A program made the translations under genes and the position numbers. A stretch of 64,000 nt of DNA, from contig NC_066509.1 in NCBI RefSeq assembly GCF_024679095.1, forward strand, positions 17,397,015-17,461,014, read 5' to 3'. Below the pieces are notes generated by a model. The model searched no databases. It saw only the letters and a program-made list of their open reading frames with translations, and had not been told where the DNA came from. This DNA comes from Eriocheir sinensis (taxonomy: Eukaryota; Arthropoda; Malacostraca; Decapoda; Varunidae). Every line of letters begins with the position of its first letter. The stretch's first letter is position 1. Positions 63,470 to 64,000 of the stretch are shown one piece after another.

Positions 63470-63740
63470 CCAGGCGCCTTCTGCGCTTTCCCCAGACACC
63501 CTCTGTGCCTCCCCCAGGCACCCTTTGTGCCCTCCTCCAGACGCCTCTGCGTCTCCCACAGGCACCCTCTGTGCCTCCCCCAGGCACCCTCTGTGCCTCC
63601 CCCAGGCACCCTCTGTGCGCCTCTTCCATTCACCCTCTGTGCGCCTCTTCCAGGCACCCTCTGTGCGCCTCTTCCAGGCACCCTCTGTGCGCCTCCTCCA
63701 GGCATCTTCAGCGCCCTTCAGGCATCTTTTGTGCCCCATG
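63470..63740 (+). repeat. minisatellite, about 21-24-bp units
   Basis: Tandem units such as CAGGCACCCTCTGTGCGCCT with TTC or CC spacers repeat about 11-12 times across 270 bases, probably in the leader of the LTR element. The 254-codon frame covering it consists of LCAPLPGT-type repeats and is not supported as a gene. Confidence 0.9.
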
Positions 63741-63839
63741 GTGCTTCTCCCGGCGCTCACCCACCCACCCCCACCCCTCCTCCTCCCTGCTTTTCCGCTG
63801 GTCCGGCGACTGAGACACGCACATCGTGTGACACACTAC

Positions 63840-63990
63840 ACAGACTCAGTGAACACTCACAGTGCGACATATTACTGAGACACACAGTGCCACACACTCA
63901 GTGTACACGCCACACACAGACTTGGTGTACACGCCATACAGACTCAGTGTATACGCCACCACACACCACACAAACTAAGAGAGACACGCA
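63840..63990 (+). repeat. short degenerate tandem repeat
   Basis: Units like CAGACTCAGTGTACACGCCA occur about five to six times with changes up to the window edge. Confidence 0.75.
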
Positions 63991-64000
63991 AACAGTGTGA

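Noticed and set aside
63470..63740. CRISPR-like regular repeats
   Set aside because: Units are contiguous with no unique spacers, and the genome is eukaryotic; it is a minisatellite.
63236..64000. A 254-codon open frame to the window edge
   Set aside because: It is made of repeated LCAPLPGT-type units from a GC-rich minisatellite, and the overlapping frames on both strands are equally open.

Overview
The window looks like nuclear DNA of a decapod crustacean, most likely a brachyuran crab. The strongest evidence is a single-copy host gene: a spliced pre-pro-hormone at 19097-22403 (possibly to about 25330). Its C-terminus is the 18-residue beta pigment-dispersing hormone, flanked by KR, an amidation glycine and RR. 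Long (TA)n, (CA)n and (TC)n arrays, tRNA-headed SINEs and many jockey-like and CR1/L2-like retrotransposon fragments fit such a genome. There are no bacterial operons, rRNAs or CRISPR arrays. Nearly everything else is transposable-element DNA, mostly dead.

Layout. 1-5.1 kb: a SINE beside a ZMYM-like hAT fragment that holds two more hAT elements nested one in the other, each with its own terminal inverted repeats and 8-bp target duplication. 5.2-9.9 kb: an unclassified repeat, then a jockey-like retrotransposon interrupted by a short hAT that itself carries a ZBED5-like hAT. 9.96-11.5 kb: (TA)n arrays, a large inverted repeat and an inverted second copy of the unclassified repeat. 11.6-18.1 kb: PIF/Harbinger remnants (two HARBI1-like transposase fragments and a spliced Myb/SANT-like accessory gene), a MITE and SINE heads. 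19.1-25.3 kb: the hormone gene, its introns filled with microsatellites, SINEs and an L2-like fragment. 25.5-29.8 kb: degenerate non-LTR elements. 29.8-31.3 kb: a Tc1-like element with TA target duplication. 31.5-38.2 kb: three non-LTR elements in series, joined at (TC)n tracts; the third contains a TTAA-flanked MITE.

38.3-48.5 kb: one 10.2-kb BEL/Pao LTR retrotransposon on the minus strand, inserted in a non-LTR C-terminal fragment with TSD TGGT. It carries a composite SINE insertion in one LTR, a hAT in its RNase H region and a solo LTR in its leader. 48.9-56.2 kb: (TA)n arrays and three jockey copies, one keeping its endonuclease, RT and 3' end. 57.1-61.1 kb: an L2-like copy followed by another jockey copy. 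61.07-62.8 kb: a PIF/Harbinger element inserted in that jockey copy, with an antisense gene in its transposase intron. 62.8 kb to the end: the LTR, primer-binding site and leader of an LTR element inserted in the PIF transposase.

Functionally, the only gene I would expect to be expressed for the host is the hormone gene. The rest is best read as an insertion history in which target duplications, restored reading frames and one empty-site comparison give relative ages. I do not see a clearly new multi-gene system. The most notable novelties are the nested hAT stacks, the composite foldback-like SINE insertion with its empty site inside the same window, and the PIF element with an antisense gene inside a transposase intron.
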